DNA from: Cichorium intybus
Taxonomy: Eukaryota; Streptophyta; Magnoliopsida; Asterales; Asteraceae
Assembly (NCBI GenBank): GCA_023525715.1
Contig: CM042012.1
Span: 54,179,004-54,243,003 of the forward strand
Direction: 5' to 3'
DNA: 64,000 nt
Shown piece by piece: positions 46,646 through 58,330 of this stretch (positions are counted from its first letter, which is position 1; every line of letters begins with the position of its first letter). Both the position numbers and the translations under genes were made by a program. Below the pieces are notes generated by a model, which saw nothing but the letters and a program-made list of their open reading frames with translations, was not told the DNA's origin and searched no databases.

Positions 46646-48238
46646 TGATTGATGTTGATGATGATTGATGATGATGATGAATGCATGGTTAGGGTTTACT
46701 AGGGTTTATTAGGGTTTTCTAGTTTTCATATGATGAATTAGGGTTTATTAGGGTTGATGATGATGTTGAGGATGATGATGAATGAATCATAATGATGATT
46801 GATGATGATGATGATGATGATTGATGATGATGATGATGATTGCATGGTTAGGGTTTACTAGGGTTTATTAGGGTTTTCTAGTTTTCATATGATGGATTAG
46901 GGTTTGTTAGGGATAATTAGGGTTGATGATGATGTTGAGGATGATGATGATGAATGAATGATAATGATGATTGATGTTGATGATGATTGATGATGATGAT
47001 GAATGCATGGTTAGGGTTTACTAGGGTTTATTAGGGTTATCTAGTTTTCATATGATGGATTAGGGTTTATTAGGGTTGATGATGATGTGGAGGATGATGA
47101 TGATGAATGAATGATAATGATGATTAATGTTGATGATGACTGATGATGATGATGAATGCATGGTTAAGGTTTACTAGGGTTTATTAGGGTTTTCCAGTTT
47201 TCATATGATGGATTAGGGTTTATTAGGGTTGATGATGATGTTGAGGATGATGATGAATGAATGATAATGATGATTGATGTTGATGATGATTGATGATGAT
47301 GATGAATGCATGGTTAGGGTTTACTAGGGTTTATTAGGGTTTTCTAGTTTTCATATGATGGATTAGGGTTTATTAGGGTTGATGATGATGTTGAGGATGA
47401 TGATGAATGAATGATAATGATGATTGATAATGATGATGATTGATGATGATGATGAATGCATGGTTAGGGTTTACTAGGGTTTATTAGGGTTTTCTAGTTT
47501 TCATATGATGGATTATTGTTTATTAGGCTTGATGATGATGTTGAGGATGATGATGAATGAATGATATTGATGATTGATGATGATGATGAATGAATAAATG
47601 GTTAGGGTTTACTAGGGTTTATTAGGGTTTTCTAGTTTTCATATGATGGATTAGGGTTTGTTAGGGTTTATTAGGGTTGATGATGATGTTGAGGATGATG
47701 ATGATGAATGAATGATAATGATGATTGATGTTGATGATGATTGATGATGATGATGAATGCATTGTTAGGGTTTACTAGGGTTTATTAGGGTTTTCTAGTT
47801 TTCATATGATGGATTAGGGTTTATTAGGGTTGATGATGATGTTGAGGATGATGATGAATGAATGATAATGATGATTGATGATGATGATGATTGATGATGA
47901 TGATGAATGCATGGTTAGGGTTTACTAGGGTTTATTAGGGTTTTCTAGTTGTCATATGATGGATTAGGGTTTGTTAGGGTTTATTAGGGTTGATGATGAT
48001 GTTGAGGATGATGATGATGAATGAATGATAATGATGATTGATGTTGATGATGATTGATGATGATGATGAATGCATGGTTAGGGTTTACTAGGGTTTATTA
48101 GGGTTTTCTAGTTTTCATATGATGGATTAGGGTTTATTAGGGTTTATTAGGGTTGATGATGATGTTGAGGATGATGATGAATGAATGATAATGATGATTG
48201 ATGATGATGATGAATGCATGGTTAGGGTTTACTAGGGT
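46646..48238. repeat. Telo-box satellite array, right block
   Basis: About 10 monomers of the same satellite, cut off from the left block by the chromovirus. Ends at ACTAGGGTAATATTG. Confidence 0.95.
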
Positions 48239-48509
48239 AATATTGAGATACTTCATAACATCATCAAGTGTAAAAAAATAAAATTGTGATCTTATTCAAG
48301 TGTAAAAAAATATAATTAACACTTGTTTATTAATATTCCTTCTTAAACTTTTGAAAAAATTTGTTCCAAAAAATAAAACCCATATATATGGTAACCAAAA
48401 AATAAATCCTCCTTTCAGAGACTGATCAAAACCTGCTTCTCCGCTACAGTTAACACATCCCCCATTTTCTTTCCCATTTACTCTGTTTCGTCTTTCAAAA
48501 TTTCAAAAA
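48239..48509. other. Right flank of satellite and leader of the F-box-like gene
   Basis: 48290-48400 is the right arm of the imperfect inverted repeat (core AACACTTGTTTATTAATATT). The remaining bases are a pyrimidine-rich leader to the ATG at 48510. Confidence 0.5.
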
Positions 48510-49355
48510 ATGTCTCCGCTAAAGAAGAATTGCACCAACATTCTGTGTATACCTGACGAACTCCTTATAGAAATCCCTACTAAGGTTGGAGCGTCTTCCA
48601 TAGAGGATTTGCTAAACATATCGGCAAGGTATGTTCGTTGAAAACCCTGAACCGTCCTCTGTAACTTGAAATTTTTTTCTTTCATGATCAGTTGCACGAA
48701 ATTAAATGAGTTATCTAAACACAATCATGTGTTGGAATGACTTTCCATTGACAGCCATATGATATCCCCATTCTTCCCTTACGAACTTCAGGAAGCTCTT
48801 TTTTGGGGTAGATGTGTGGCGGCTGAAAACCCTGAAGCTCTTTACATAGCCGGAATGGTAAACATTCATAAATAAATATTTCTGTAATACTCATTCGTTC
48901 TTTTTGTATTCGGTCTAACTGTTTTTATATGAAAAAATGTTTCTTGATCACAGTTTGAATTCTTTGCATCAAGTGAAAAGAAGGAAGCCATAGAGAAATT
49001 TAGAAAATCTTCGAGTAAAGGTCACATTGGGGCATCTTATGTTCTTGGTCTATTGCTCATGGCAGAGCCAAATGAGTCATCAGCCGAGGGTTTATCGATT
49101 TTGAAAGGAATGAATCTTCAACAAAAAAAAGAAGGGTGGATCATTGGATATAAAGACTTGGATTATATGCATATTCTACTTAATTTGCAGCCTACAGTGA
49201 AGCTTTCATTAGACTTTATAGATTTAAAATGTGATGAAGAATCACACACTTATGATCGTATTAGAGAATCATTTTGGGAAGTAGATTTAGGCCTTTCTAA
49301 TTGCAACATTTGTAAATGGATACGAGAATTGTATTTTTTTTATATGGAATGTTAA
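48510..49355 (+). CDS. F-box/Sel1-like protein (At2g35280-like), probably captured
   Basis: Three exons (48510-48628, 48755-48857, 48954-49355), all with GT-AG borders and correct phase, give an open 207-aa protein. Residues ~10-40 (IPDELLIEIPTKVGASSIEDLLNI) are a partial F-box; residues ~58-110 (RCVAAENPEALYIAGMFEFF, GHIGASYVLGLLLM) match the Sel1-like helical part of plant At2g35280-type F-box proteins. Such proteins recruit substrates to SCF ubiquitin ligases. The segment normally between F-box and helices is mostly missing, so this is a shortened form, possibly no longer able to bind SKP1. It sits inside the CACTA between the satellite and the Ulp1 gene. Expression is unknown. Confidence 0.7.
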
Positions 49356-49551
49356 TAGACTGTATTAGTTTGTTAATATGACAAATTAATTTCCATATAT
49401 GAAGGTGTTTATGTTATGACATTTATTTAAAACGCAACAATAAATAACATAAACACACAAATGAATGAATAAAACACACCAATTAATAAATTCATCGTGC
49501 TAATGAATGAATAAGCATCATCTTGAATATAACCAAAGAGAAGTTATTAAG

Positions 49552-49608
49552 TTGTTACCCCCTCCCCCCCCCACACCCAAGATCAGTGTGCGAAGCCTGC
49601 TCTTGGCA
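49552..49608 (+). repeat. tRNA-like poly-C repeat, copy 3 (partial)
   Basis: Shares GTTACCCCCTCCCCCCCC and GATCAGTGTGCGAAGCCTG, ending CTCTTGGCAAT. The 5' A-box part is missing. Confidence 0.55.
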
Positions 49609-49849
49609 ATATTTAATAACTTTTTAATTATTTTCGTACCACAAGTTATGTTTCCCGCTAATTTGTCGCACTAACAAATATTAAACACACCAAAATTAAT
49701 CGTACATTCATGCATAGTGATGTCAACGTACTCAGTTGACATTTTAGCATAATGATGTCATCGGTAATTTTGCTCGAAATTACTTTGGGCGTAATAATTA
49801 TTCATAAGGAAAAGGGGGAACATAACATAAATTTGTAAAAATGACAGTT

Positions 49850-49935
49850 GTCGGATGAGGCCAATGGCCGAAGTGGGAAGATGTTACCCCCCCCCCCCCA
49901 GCCAAGAGCAGTGTCTGAAGCTTGCTCTTGGCATT
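49850..49935 (+). repeat. tRNA-like poly-C repeat, copy 4
   Basis: ATGAGGCCAATGGCCGAAGTGG start, C-tract 49887-49899, then GCCAAGAGCAGTGTCTGAAG and CTCTTGGCATT. B-box less well kept than in copy 1. Confidence 0.6.
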
Positions 49936-51799
49936 AAACATTTTATCATTTAATTTTTTCGTACAACAAAATGAATGTTTGGATTATGAATTTTTTTAAT
50001 GGCATTTTAAATTTTATCATTTAATTTTTTTGTACAACAAAATGAACGTTTGGATTATGAATTTATTTTAATGGCATTTTTTATTCGTACCAAGGAACTC
50101 TGATAACCGCAGCAATAAACCCTAAAAACCCAATAGATAATCACATCAAGAAAATAAAATTTCATTTTCCCGCCAACAAATTTGGGGGGAATTCGCACTA
50201 ACAAAGACCGATCGCACCAAATGATTATGATAATTGGAGTTTTTTGATTATCCCGCGTATTACGGGTCTTAGTAATCACAATACAACAGCATACCCATAT
50301 TCTACATTCCCTTTATTTGACGTCTACGTTATCGATCAAAGGTTTCTCTAAAACCATACTAACCATCACCGTTCTCTTGGATTCGCCCATCACTCCTTCA
50401 AGTTAGCATTCCACAATCTTGTGTATGATTCCATGTCTCAGTCATCACAAATGGAAGAAACACGGAAAAGACGAAGAGGCAAACGTGCTATAGCGTCTTT
50501 TACAAAGAAGATGAACAAGGAAGATTATCACGTTTATTTTGATGAAAATAATGTCCTAGAGAGTAAAGATTTCATGTCCTGGTTTGGCATGACGATTCAA
50601 CATAGGGTACCCGTTCATATCGATATGGGTAAACTGGATAATGAAGAATTTGAGAAGATATGGTTGGATACGAAGGTATGTTTTGTCAAGTGTGCATGCA
50701 TTTAGATTGTTTACGACATTAATTAGTTATTGATCACATAATTAACAGACGCATCGTTAACGTTTTTTAAATTACAGAAAATTTGGAACATCCAGACCGA
50801 TGCTTCAAAAGATTATATGCGAAAGAAGGCTGTGAAAATCGGTACAAATTTCAGATCAAGGCTTGTGACAGATTACGTAAAAACAGAGAAGTCTCCTTGT
50901 GAGAAGTATACGTTTATTAATCCGGTGGATTGGGAAACCTTTGTCTTACAAAAAACTAGCCCAGATTTTTTGGTATGTAATGCACAATTTACGTTATATA
51001 TTTTAATGCATGTTATCCGATATATCTTTCCAAGTAATTATTTATAACAATTTGTGATGATATTGTGTGTGAAGTCAAAAAGCGAGAAAGCAAAAGCCAG
51101 CAATGCCAAGAGAAGGATGAGGCTCCGATTAGGACGAGGTGGCTGGAAGTCTATGGAAAAAAAGAAAGAAATTATTTGGGATCAACTTGTAGAAAAACAC
51201 AACTTTGTTGGAAGTGTAACTGATGTTCGATCAAAGAGGTATTTGCTTGGTGCGGCCATAATGGATAAGGAAACAAAATTGTATGAACTTCCACCTAGAG
51301 CCCTTGAAGATTACAAACGATTGGTAAACACTTGTTTTATTTAATTATTCTAGATTACATTGTTTGTAAAACAATTAGTAACGGGAAAATCTTATAGGAC
51401 GAAGAGGAGAAAAAAATGAAGGCCGATGGGACCTACTATTTAAATAAGGAAGATCCTTTAACCCGGCTTTTGGGCCCCGAGCACGGGGGACGATCACGGA
51501 CCGTAGATGGGATCATTGGTCATACCAAGGTTAAGGGTGGATTGATTAGAAATGCTAAACTTGGTAGAGACTTGGTCAACACAGGGTCATGTGTTCGTGA
51601 GTCTAGATATGGGGATGTTTCACCTCCCAAGTATCCACCTATCGAGGTAATAATATATTAATTATAATTTGATTGCAGCTTAATTGTAGTTTTGAGTTTG
51701 TAAATTAATATGTTTTCTGGTTTGCAGAAGAGGACCCCATGTGAGTTGCTTATCAACGTGGTCGACACTCAAGTGATTGTGGCTTCTGGTACAGCATGG

Positions 51800-52899
51800 T
51801 GACAACGCCTAGTGATATCAAGTATTTTAGGCGTTGTTGAGCCCTGTTCTTGATGAAATTATATCAGATATGTCTGGGTATTCTCACTTTTTGTGCCAGG
51901 ACTTGTTTGGAAGAAAAGAATGGAAACAGGGACTTAAAGCGGACAAAAGAAAGAAGTTTGGAAAAGAATGAAAAATCAAGAAATACGTACGCGCGCCGCG
52001 GTTCTATGAAACACGCGATGCTGGCTTAAGGCGGTGCAACACATTCAAATGACGAAAAAACGGGATCTGATAAGTACGCGCGCCGCGGATTCTTCATTTG
52101 CGTGGCGCGGCAGCGGGAAATTTGCAACTATAAATAAAGGCATTTCCAGCCGAAAACCCGAGCAAAGACCGGGTGTAAAATCGACCTTGAAGCTCTTTGA
52201 CTCCAAGATTTCGTTTCAGCAAGCTCTCAAGTGGTATTTTTATGTTTTGGATTTTATTTTTAATTAGCGAGATAGTCATAAGCTTTGGTTTGTATCTTTG
52301 GGAGTGACAACCATTGACACCAAGCTTAGGTTTCTGTTTTAGTATTATTTGGTTACTGTTTTTATGTTTGGATCTAAGTTTTATGAATGAGAAGCATTTG
52401 GTTACAAGTATTATTGGTATTTCGGTGTTTTGGATGTTTTGTTTGTGTTTTGATTATTGAATTGTGTTTGGATCTTGTTTTGACCTTGTTTGGGACTATT
52501 TTCCTTTGCTGAAATCAGTAGCCAATTAGGTTAGTTTTGAGCATTGAATCTTAGCTAGTAGCTGTTCAGTCAGAACCCTAGTTATTAGTCAGGTTATGCT
52601 TTGTTTGGTTTGGATGCCTTTGTTTGCTTCTGATTCAGAGATGCACTTCTGATTTCAGAAAGTGACTAGGTTAGTTTGAGTTGAGTTAGCTTAGGCTTAG
52701 CTTGACTTTAGTTGGTGATTGTTTTTAGAGTAGTTGAGAATTAGGAACCAGGTCCTCCGACTGTAGCATGACACTACTAGTTGGTAATCTGTCATCTAGT
52801 CTAACCACGAAGCTCCTGCGGATCGACCCTGACTACCACTGTACTAGTGAGTGTTAGGTTTTCTCTTATTTTTGACAGCACAACGACCTAGGTGTGTCA
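51800..52899 (+). repeat. Athila element 2, 5' LTR
   Basis: 1,100 bp, TGACAACG...GTGTCA. Contains CG split palindromes at 51988-52024 and 52076-52111. Confidence 0.9.
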
Positions 52900-52904
52900 A
52901 ATTT

Positions 52905-52922
52905 TGGCGCCGTTGCCGGGGA
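52905..52922 (+). other. Primer-binding site (Asp tRNA), element 2
   Basis: TGGCGCCGTTGCCGGGGA, six bases after the 5' LTR. Confidence 0.92.
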
Positions 52923-53018
52923 GCTGTGCGCTTAGATTAGGTGATCTGTAGGACTTAGCTTCTGATTTTTGATGTTTGATTTTAGTTTTGTGATTCTTGG
53001 TATGTGTGCGTCTTCATA

Positions 53019-54288
53019 ATGGGCGATTACATATATCCGGATCAATATTTTGAGTATTAGAATCCGGCTGACACCTATTACGAGGATGATTGCTACGATG
53101 GATCATCCGATGACAATGGATGGCGGACCGAGGAGTCATTTCAACCTGAAAATTCTGCAACTTGGGCCCAACTTTGGGTACTCTGGTATAACACTCACCA
53201 AGAACAGAAGGACCAGGCTGATGCTCTTTTAAGATTGCAAGCTTCTTTTGATAGGTTAAAGGAAAGTTAGAAATGTTCACCACCTTCGCCAGAACTGGAG
53301 GCGACTGATTTTTATACCAATAATATTGTGTGTGAACTTGCATCACCTGAATATGTGATGGAAGGGCATACACCGTGGGAAAGTCAAGAGACCACTGAGA
53401 GGGTCGAAAATGTTGTTGAGGAAGAGGTTGTAGGTGACAATGCTACCTCTGACTCAACAGCTTTTGAAGTTTTTGATGTTTTTGAAAGTATTAGTAATGT
53501 TGATCTGGTGTTGGGTGGATCCATACCATCACCAGACAATTTGGTTGATGAGGATGTTGTGGAGGGGGCTGTAAGTGACAGTACTGATCCCAGCCCAACA
53601 AGTCCTGAAATTGTTGAAATTTTTGATACTATTAGGTAAGAGGGTGTAGATGACAATATTACCCCCAACCCTGTAATTTTTGAAAATTTTGAGAAATTTG
53701 AAAGTAAGGATCTGGTGATGGGTGACTTTGTACCACCATCGGATCAAACTAGTCGCTCATTCTTGGTTCCACCCCCCCCCCTTTTGGACGATGATCAAGA
53801 AGTTGATGCTCACGAATTAATATTTGAAAATAATAAACATGTTTTATCACCACTCATGATCCATTCATGAATGGAAGATTAGATGTGATCAATACTATCG
53901 ATGAGGACATATGGAAGCATCCTGATATGTTGCCTTCCGATCCCATTCGATTGGAAAATTTTTATTGGTACTGCAAGCCAAAATTGCAACCTGAAGATAA
54001 CACGCAATATGGGAGCAACAAACGTGGTACAAAACAACTACTGGGAGCAGCACTGGGCGTGCTCCATGTCAAGCCTTTGACTTTGAAGAGATGCAGAAGG
54101 AAGGACCGAGCTTGGAGGTTCAAAGCTACTTCCAAGCACTCGCGGGAAATCATTGGGAAACGGCAACTGGGCCACAACAGGAGAACCAGCAAGCCATTCG
54201 ACCCAGGAAAGTTTGCGGAGCAGTGGATCAACAAAGGGACGGTGGTGACTGAAAACCAGCGAAGGAAGAAGGCATACGATCCACCGTA
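53019..54288 (+). pseudogene. Athila element 2 internal ORF region (gag-position, unrecognised)
   Basis: A frame from ATG 53019 (MGDYIYPDQYFEY) continues through several stops (53058, 53269, 53638) as an acidic, Ser/Thr/Asp-rich sequence (VVGDNATSDSTAFEVFDVFE and a related repeat near 53560). A last frame reaches 54289 (IDEDIWKHPDMLPSDPIRLE, then basic KRCRRKDRAWRF). It does not look like the gag of element 1. It may be a decayed ORF specific to non-autonomous relatives; function unknown. Confidence 0.45.
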
Positions 54289-54305
54289 GCTGTAGAAGGA
54301 CTCAG

Positions 54306-54352
54306 CGTCTGGCTGAAGACGTTAAACTTAGCGCTTGTTGGGAGGCAACCCA
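54306..54352 (+). other. Conserved Athila non-coding block, element 2
   Basis: GTCTGGCTGAAGACGTTAAA then CTTAGCGCTTGTTGGGAGGC; matches 14525-14570 on the opposite strand. Confidence 0.75.
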
Positions 54353-54363
54353 TCATGTCATAG

Positions 54364-55062
54364 GTAGGTTTTATATTTCTTAGGATTAATTAGGAAAATA
54401 CATCAATCTTTTGCAAGTATTAGTGGTCTGAAGCAAGTGTAGGGTCGTGTGAAAAGTTTTTAAAATTTTGAAGACCGCGCCGCGGGTTTTTGAATTACGC
54501 GACGCGGGATCGTAAACCCAACCCGATGCGCAGGGGTTGATTTGGTGACACGCACGACGCGCAAAGCGTAAATGCGCGACGCGGGAAATGATCAGTCGGT
54601 TTTCTCCTATATTAAGGTAAGTCGCGACTCGACACACACTTCACACGACTCGGAGCTCTGATCAACAAATTTCTCTCGCAATTTTTCTTGCTCATTTTGT
54701 TTCTACTACCAAGGTACACTCTTTTAACTATCTATTAGTTGCTAAAACTAGAGAGTAGGTAGTTAATTTTAGTGATTTGTCCAGAAAAGTTCAAAACTTA
54801 GAATCGTCAATGCTAACTCATAGGGTGTTTGTTTTGCCAAATAGAGACCCTAGATGAGTTAGTCGGCACTTAGGCTACCTTGTGGAATGATTGGATCGAG
54901 TTTTAGCAGGTTAAATCGCGAGTTTGATTCGAGGTTTTGAAACAGCCGCACGCCGCGCCGCGCCCTTGCACTTGGGCCGCGCCGCGGTGCGGTGGGGAAG
55001 AAAAGGACTAATTTTGCAAAAAAAAATTCTTTTCTTTTTGTGGCTATGTGTTTTCTTTGTAG
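54364..55062 (+). other. Spacer/candidate intron with CG split palindromes, element 2
   Basis: Donor-like TAG/GTAGGT at 54363 and acceptor-like TTTTCTTTGTAG directly before ATG 55063. CG-rich split palindromes at 54474-54508, 54550-54585 and 54947-54989. No ORF that I trust. Confidence 0.5.
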
Positions 55063-56235
55063 ATGATGTTCAGGTTGGATCACCCTTTCCTCCAGTTTCC
55101 AGAGGGACTGGCCAGCTCGGCAGAATATATTTCACGGAGGGACTCACTGACTAGTCGCCGGGTTCTCGAGGCGACAGTCATCGACAGGGACATTCTTAGG
55201 GACGCCGGACTCTGGGGCGCGATCGAGCCATTCCTACATCGCACCTGGACCCATGGGGATGCGTCGTTCGCATGCCGTAGCTGGGACAGGATTATGGCCA
55301 CGGACGAGGACGTGGTCTACACAGAGCTCCTCCTGGAGTTCCTCTCTGCTATCCATTTCACTCCTCGGGCATCAGACCCGTGATCCAGGATTGTTCGATT
55401 TCGCTTGGGGGGTGAGCAGAGGGAATGCAACCTCCGCGAGTTCGGGAGGAGGGTCGGCTTATACACTCCAGCAGACCTCCAGCATCGCCATTTCACCTAG
55501 TTCTTTGGGGCATGTATCCAGGGGTAGCCGGACAGGGATGCCAATATGGCGGTTTGGGCACCACTGTCCAACGTCATTTATGAGGCAGGGACCTCCAGGG
55601 AGAGCCAGCTTCGAGACCCACTCCACCGCCTCATGCACCGTATCGTCTCCACCTCCATTATGCAGCGGGAGGGGGCGAGAAGGTGTCAGGCGACGACATG
55701 ACCTACTTCTGGGTCCTCTTGGACCCCTCCAGATTCCTCCATCTGCCATTCGCCCTTGCGGTCGCCCTCTCCACCCACTCGACGGGAGCGTCTGCCAGCA
55801 GTCCACTGGCCCGGGGGTATTTCATTACCCACTTGGCCCGCTCATACGGGATCCTCACTGCCCCCGTGGCCGCTTCTTTGACCGCTCTGCCTCCGTCTCG
55901 CACTACGGCGTGCACTTTGGAGAGGATGCGGCTCATCTAGCAGCAGCGCCCGGGGCAGTTCATTCGGGCACCTACAGAGCCTCCTCAGGCACCTCAGCCC
56001 GCATATGCCCAGCCGGGCCGGAGACGACCGAGGCGGGAAGCACCGGCCGAGCCAGCACCACAGCCGCAGCCACCGCAGGAGGACCTGGCAGCTATGGTTG
56101 CCAGGATCGAGGTCCAGCTTGAGTGGATCGGGGAGGTACTTCTATATATGGCATCAGCTCAGGGCCAACATCCCCGACCATTCCCAGCTAGGGCCCATGA
56201 TCATAAGGCCGGACCCTCCAGGCCACCTGGTGATG
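55063..56235 (+). pseudogene. Athila ORF1-like protein, element 2 (decayed)
   Basis: ATG 55063 opens MMFRLDHPFLQFPEGL and runs to 55383. The homology to the element-1 ORF1 then continues in other frames (REFGRRVGLYTP near 55440; YFITHLARSYGILTAPVA near 55810-55870, parallel to HYVMRLAQCYGLLTEHATRG). Frameshifts and stops throughout. Long plus-strand ORFs in other frames here (for example 55253-56122) are GC-rich shadows. Confidence 0.75.
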
Positions 56236-57258
56236 ATTGATGTACTTTTTCTTTCTTTTTATTTCTTTTGGGATATATGTACAAAACTTATGGCACTACT
56301 ATCTGTATCTTTGTTTATATTTCATTTTGTCATGTTTGCTTTTAATTTGTTTGTTGAGTTATGCATGATATACCAAATGAGAAGGAGTTGTTTCAGACAA
56401 GTGTGGGGTCACCGTGCCCCTCCACTTGTCTTGACCACCGGCGTGTTTACTGTAGTGCTACAACTCCAGCATACGAAATCAAGGATCCGTTTGTTCGCAA
56501 TTATACCTGTGATACTGAGCACCAAGCAATCTATCGTCCAACAGGGGTAACTCTTTCTCCCTTATGCTGAAAAATAATTTTTGTACAACGGGGACGTTGT
56601 ACGGTCTTAAGTGTGGGGTGTGGATGGTCGAAAGAGTATTTTTTTTGAAATTTTTGCAGAAATGACCGATTTTCAAAATTTTAGCAACTTTTTCAAAATT
56701 TTTAATAAATTGCCATTTTGAAACGAATGGCTTGTTATTGTGATAGCATTAGTATTTTTCAAGAAATATTATTTAGTTGTGATCATGCTATTAGTTAGTC
56801 AAATAAGTTGAGTTTTTATGAGTTTAGAAGATTGGACTGTTTTAGGATTGGAATTTAGGAAGGAATTATCAATCAGTGGCCTTTGTTGTTCGAGCCGGTA
56901 GGTCTAAAATAGGTGGGGCTTATGCATCTTACCACCTAAGATCGTCTGGTCTGGGATGGTATTTCTGAAAGCTCGCTACACGAACAACATCGAAAGTCAT
57001 GGACAATTCCTTAATGGCCTTTAGAATCTGAATGAGTAAGTACACTTCATTGTGGACAGAAAGTTTGTAATCAAGGGTTCTTTAGAAAGCCATGAATTCC
57101 AAAGAACAATTCAATTATGTTTTCGCGAACTATTCCATTCTAACTCATAGGGCAATAAGCTTTGAAACTAAACACAGTCAAAAATTGTTTGAGTCTTTAT
57201 TATAATTTGTTAAAAACTCTTTTGCTTGGGGACAAGCAAGGCACAAGTGTGGGGTGTT
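56236..57258 (+). other. Athila element 2, 3' untranslated region and polypurine tract
   Basis: Non-coding, homologous in reverse to 11219-12475. Ends in CAAGTGTGGGGTGTT (57244-57258) as polypurine tract. Confidence 0.8.
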
Positions 57259-58330
57259 TGACAACGCCTAGTGATATCAAGTATTTTAGGCGTTGTTGAG
57301 CCCTGTTCTTGATGAAATTATATCAGATATGTCTGGGTATTCTCACTTTTTGTGCCAGGACTTGTTTGGAAGAAAAGAATGGAAACAGGGACTAAAAGCG
57401 GACAAAAGAAAGAAGTTTGGAAAAGAATGAAAAATCAAGAAATACGCGACGCGGGCTTAAGGCGGTGGAACGCATTCAAATGACGAAAAAACGGGATCTG
57501 ATAAGTACGCGCGCTGCAGATTCTTCATTTGCGCGGCGCGGCTGCGGGAAATTTGCAACTATAAATAGAGGCATTTCCAGCCGAAAACCCGAGCAAAGAC
57601 CGGGTGTAAAATCGACCTTGAAGCTCTTTGACACCAAGATTTCGTTTCAGCAAGCTCTCAAGTGGTATTTTTATGTTTTGGATTTTATTTTTAATTAGTG
57701 AGATAGTCATAAGCTTTGGTTTGTATCTTTGGGAGTGACAACCATTGACACCAAGCTTAGGTTTCTATTTTAGTGTTATTCGGTTACTGTTTTTATGTTT
57801 GGATCTGAGTTTTATGAATGAGAAGCATTTGGTTACAAGTATTATTGGTATTTCGGTGTTTTGGATGTTTTGTTTGTGTTTTGATTATTGAATTGTGTTT
57901 GGATCTTGTTTTGACCTTGTTTGGGACTGTTTTCCTTTGCTGAAATCAGTAGCCAATTAGGTTAGTTTTGAGCATTGAATCTTAGCTAGTAGCTGTCCAA
58001 TCATAACCCTAGTTATTAGTCAGGTTATGCTTTGTTTGGTTTGGATGCCTTTGTTTGCTTCTGATTCAGAGATGCACTTCTGATTTCAGAAAGTGACTAG
58101 GTTAGTTTGAGTTGAGTTAGCTTAGGCTTAGCTTGACTTTAGTTGGTGATTGTTTTTAGAGTAGTTGAGAATTAGGAACCAGGTCCTCCGACTGTAGCGT
58201 GACACTACTAGTTGGTAATCTGTCATCTAGTCTAACCACGAAGCTCCTGCGGATCGACCCTGACTACCACTGTACTAGTGAGTGTTAGGTTTTCTCTTAT
58301 TTTTGACCGCACGATGACCTAGGCGTGTCA
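57259..58330 (+). repeat. Athila element 2, 3' LTR
   Basis: 1,072 bp. A 28-bp deletion relative to the 5' LTR removes part of the first CG split palindrome (near 57444). Confidence 0.9.

Larger units (their letters stand above)
49356..50432. other. CACTA internal DNA with tRNA-like repeats
   Basis: No gene. Contains two tRNA-like poly-C repeats and a 71-bp tandem duplication (TTTTATCATTTAATTTTTT at 49941 and 50012). The end is the leader of the Ulp1 gene. Confidence 0.55.
51800..58330 (+). mobile_element. Non-autonomous Athila-family retrotransposon
   Basis: LTRs 51800-52899 and 57259-58330, TSD CATGG at 51795-51799 and 58331-58335. PBS tRNA-Asp. The LTRs are homologous to those of the element at 10116-21663 (shared terminal GACAACGCCTAGTGATATCA) but in the opposite orientation. 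The 4.36-kb internal region has no protease, RT, RNase H or integrase. It would need proteins of an autonomous relative. It lies in the coding sequence of the Ulp1 gene, which joins in frame when the element and one CATGG are removed. Confidence 0.9.

Noticed and set aside
49887..49899. Poly-C tracts as sequencing artefacts
   Set aside because: They recur at the same place in four copies with different lengths, so the tract itself belongs to the repeat; exact lengths may be unreliable.
55253..56122. 289-aa plus-strand ORF as a separate gene
   Set aside because: It is a GC-rich alternative frame of the decayed Athila ORF1; composition (Ser/Gly/Pro/Arg rich) is typical of a shadow.
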